From the NCBI RefSeq assembly GCF_021601625.1, contig NZ_BQHR01000006.1, positions 245,935-309,934 of the forward strand: a stretch of DNA of 64,000 nt, read 5' to 3'. This document shows, piece by piece, positions 62,067 through 64,000 of this stretch. The translations under genes were made by a program, and so were the position numbers. A model generated the notes under the pieces. The model saw only the letters and a list, made by a program, of their open reading frames with translations. It searched no databases and was not told where the DNA came from. The DNA comes from Pseudomonas paraglycinae (lineage in GTDB: Bacteria; Pseudomonadota; Gammaproteobacteria; Pseudomonadales; Pseudomonadaceae). Numbering within the stretch: position 1 is the stretch's first letter; each line of letters opens with the position of its first letter.

Positions 62067-62690
62067 TTAACCAGGCCAATGCCGCGCAAAGACCGGCGCC
62101 AGCACCGGGTGTCGGTCGATGCGCTGCAGCCACGCATGGAAACCGGGTCGGGCCTGGCGCAGGTGTTCGCGGGCACCGGCCCAGCGCGTGACCACCGCCG
62201 CCAGCACATCCAGTGCGCCCGGTGTTTCATCGTCCAGGTACAGCTCGGCCGAGAACTGATCGGCAAACACCTCCCAGCTCCAGTGCAGTCGTTCCCGCGC
62301 CCCCGCCATCAAATTCTGCCGCGAGGCCTCGTCCGGCATCACCAGCCAGCGTTCCGGGTAATCAATAATCCCGATGGCCGCATAGCAATTGCTGACGATG
62401 TACACCAGGCCCCGAATCGCCTGATCGCGGTCAGTGCCGTTGGCCGGCAGCAGGCCGGATTGCGCAAAGCTTTGCCCCAGATGAATCAGGATCGCCGCAC
62501 TTTCGGTGATGACACTGCCGTTCGGCAGTTGCAGGGTCGGGATCTGTTTGAGCGGATTGAGCCGCGCCAGCTCCTGCGCCGCTTCCGCGCTGGCCTCGAT
62601 ATCGATGAAGCGGTAAGCCACCTGACACAGCTCGAGCGCCGCCTCGATGGCCGCCGCCCCTGAATTGCGATGTCCGTAGAGCTGATACAT
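62067..62690 (-). CDS. Glutathione S-transferase family protein
   Basis: 207 residues. Thioredoxin-like N-terminal half with QIPTLQLPNGSVITESAAILIHL (cis-proline and the glutathione gamma-Glu site ES), then an all-helical C-terminal domain. Likely cytosolic conjugating or thiol enzyme; class cannot be fixed. Start MYQLYGHRNSGAAAIEAAL. Alone, followed on its 3' side by the palindromic repeat. Confidence 0.9.
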   Translation of the reverse strand: MYQLYGHRNSGAAAIEAALELCQVAYRFIDIEASAEAAQELARLNPLKQIPTLQLPNGSVITESAAILIHLGQSFAQSGLLPANGTDRDQAIRGLVYIVSNCYAAIGIIDYPERWLVMPDEASRQNLMAGARERLHWSWEVFADQFSAELYLDDETPGALDVLAAVVTRWAGAREHLRQARPGFHAWLQRIDRHPVLAPVFARHWPG

Positions 62691-62924
62691 ATCCCCTCCT
62701 CCACTGCGAAAGGCATCCTGCCTGGCCCTATTTATAGCTGTTGTATCGAATTTGGCACGGATTGCGCATTCATCGGCAGCTTGCGAATCCCTGATCTCGC
62801 AAAACAGCGCTGGCGGTGCCCATCCCGCACCAAGAGCAATCAGCGAACGCTATCCGCGTTCTTGTAAGGTGCGATACCGAACCAAAAGTTCGCGTATCCG
62901 AGCTGGCAACAAGGAGTTCACCGC

Positions 62925-63023
62925 GTGAATCTTCATCTGCTGCGCCACACTCTTCTCTCCGTGCCCCTGTACCTGCGCCGTGTTCGTCCTGCGAACTGTC
63001 CGTGCATTCCTTTTATTACCTGA
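62925..63023 (+). CDS. Possible 32-residue small protein
   Basis: GTG start with AAGGAG eight bases upstream, then NLHLLRHTLLSVPLYLRRVRP and a Cys-Pro-rich end. The peptide is basic and hydrophobic. Support rests only on the ribosome site and its placement in an otherwise empty region; it may be a chance frame. Confidence 0.25.
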   Translation: MNLHLLRHTLLSVPLYLRRVRPANCPCIPFIT

Positions 63024-63369
63024 ACGCCTGCACTATTTATTTTTTAAATAGCACGCAAGAAGTCATTGCGTGCGCGCTGCATTAATGAATGCAACAACAC
63101 ATTGTTCGACAATAACTTCTAGACAGCACACTGCTACAACTTTCGCTGTTCGGCGTTAATCTCCGAAGCGCACCAAAACTGCACTATCAATCATTACCCC
63201 GAACGCGATTTTATTTAGACAAGAACAAGGAACAGCGCCTGTGACCCGCTAAAACACTGACCCGCACCAAATCAGTCCGCCACGCACCATCACGCGTCCT
63301 GGCCGACACGAGAACAGCCGCTCTATCTCGCTGAACAGCGCGATACCGCGCCAGGCCTGTCTCGCCTTT

Positions 63370-63391
63370 GAAAAAGCCCTGCAAACAGGGC
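63370..63391 (-). terminator. Orphan minus-strand terminator-like hairpin
   Basis: GCCCTG-TTTG-CAGGGC followed by TTTTTC on the minus strand, with no minus-strand gene upstream in the visible region. It may end a small RNA transcribed from the sigma-54 promoter region. Confidence 0.45.
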
Positions 63392-63497
63392 CGTCGGGAG
63401 GTTATGCGCCCATGAAAACCGGCGTGCCTGATGAAACTTATATAAATGCGACATACGTATCATCCGTGAAATAACCGCTACACATTTGTTTACTGTT

Positions 63498-63513
63498 TGG
63501 CACAGCGGTTGCT
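63498..63513 (+). promoter_or_regulatory. Sigma-54 (-24/-12) promoter
   Basis: TGGCAC-N5-TTGCT, with GG and GC exactly ten bases apart: a perfect match to the RpoN consensus. Predicted start about 63525, leaving a leader of roughly 245 bases before the TonB-like gene. Confidence 0.75.
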
Positions 63514-63771
63514 ATTGCATCAACCATGAGGGCAAGAACGATATTCGCCACTCAATTGCACACTCACTTATAAAAGAACAGCCACGGACCGGATCAATGA
63601 ACCATCGAAGTCGGCATTACTGAAACAACACGCTGCACAAGCCCTGTTCAATAGATAGTTCAACTATCGGCTTCTGCACACCCGTATGAAAGTTGCGACC
63701 ACTCACTCGAACAACGCTGTGTTGTTCGAACGGCACCTTATTGCCCTTCATCCACCCGAGGGAGCTTTAAT

Positions 63772-64000
63772 GAACGATGCGGTAAAGCACAGAACGCCGC
63801 CGGGGCCAGTACCGAACGCAGCGCTTGCGTCGGTGGCGGGTCGACCCGTCTACAAGGCCAACACTTCGCAGCCCGGCGGCCTGAACAAACAGCAGATGCT
63901 GTTGCTGGTGGCGGTGTCGGCGCTGATACACGGCGGCGCCTGGTGGTTTTTCCAGCAGGCGCGGGCCGAGCCGCTGCCCACGCCACCGGAAATTCCGGAA
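63772..64000 (+). CDS. TonB-like energy transducer (3' end cut by window)
   Basis: 76 codons visible. A polar N-terminus of about 40 residues precedes one membrane helix (MLLLVAVSALIHGGAWWFF, with the SxxxH spacing SALIH typical of TonB) and the start of a proline-rich periplasmic stretch (EPLPTPPEIPE). Such proteins couple the ExbB/ExbD proton motor to outer-membrane receptors. GGGAG lies six bases before the ATG. The C-terminal domain lies beyond the window, so TonB rather than TolA is inferred from the helix. Confidence 0.7.

Larger units (their letters stand above)
62691..63771. other. Long gap before the TonB-like gene
   Basis: Nearly 1.1 kb with no normal-sized gene. It holds a possible 32-codon frame (62925-63023), two AT-rich hairpins (about 63038-63056 and 63083-63098), a minus-strand terminator-like hairpin (63370-63391) and a sigma-54 promoter (63498-63513). 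Downstream of the promoter is a GATAGT-TCA-ACTATC hairpin (about 63654-63668). Base composition is lower in GC than the flanking genes. Confidence 0.6.

Overview
The window reads as the chromosome of a Pseudomonas of the P. fluorescens group. The basis is high-GC coding sequence, the clpX-lon-hupB-ppiD and tRNA-tig-clpP orders, an ampR/ampC pair of the Pseudomonas type, and many small Pseudomonas-type proteins. No database search was possible, so family names come from motif reading.

Layout. 1-8.4 kb: a cut PLP-dependent desulfhydrase/deaminase-like gene, fadH, a nitrilase-fold protein lacking two catalytic residues, an AraC regulator, a 28-residue microprotein, a DUF2242-type lipoprotein, and a divergent LysR/MFS pair. 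8.4-20.1 kb: the proteostasis core on the minus strand (tig, clpP, clpX, lon, hupB, ppiD), with readable sigma-32-like promoters before lon and clpX. It also holds a damaged tRNA-Asp-like gene, a tRNA block (Arg, His, Leu, His), then folD and pbpG. 20.1-33.3 kb: small secreted or membrane proteins, a C39-like pseudo-peptidase, TerC, NhaR, transporters including SstT, a shikimate-dehydrogenase-like enzyme and TrhP. 33.5-34.5 kb: an unrecognised lower-GC accessory gene. 34.5-42.4 kb: LysR/EamA, a glucarate module (GntR, transporter, gudD) with TTGT-N3-ACAA operators, then ampR/ampC.

42.4-45.3 kb is the most unusual part. A small DUF-type gene is preceded on the minus strand by a highly structured leader with mutually exclusive terminator and anti-terminator pairings. 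Beside it on the plus strand lies a Septu-type defence module (ATPase PtuA plus HNH nuclease PtuB). A 56-codon gene is coupled to ptuA by a TAATG overlap. The 5' part of ptuA has a base composition unlike its 3' part.

45.4-52 kb: an EvgA/EvgS-type two-component pair next to an autotransporter adhesin, a Bordetella-like arrangement. 52-62.7 kb: DUF4174, GNAT, TauE, MFS, a lipoprotein, exported GalM, aldo/keto reductase, DUF1810, DNA polymerase II, a CBS protein, a palindromic repeat and a GST. 62.7-63.8 kb is nearly gene-free. It contains a textbook -24/-12 sigma-54 promoter about 260 bases before a TonB-like gene that runs off the end.
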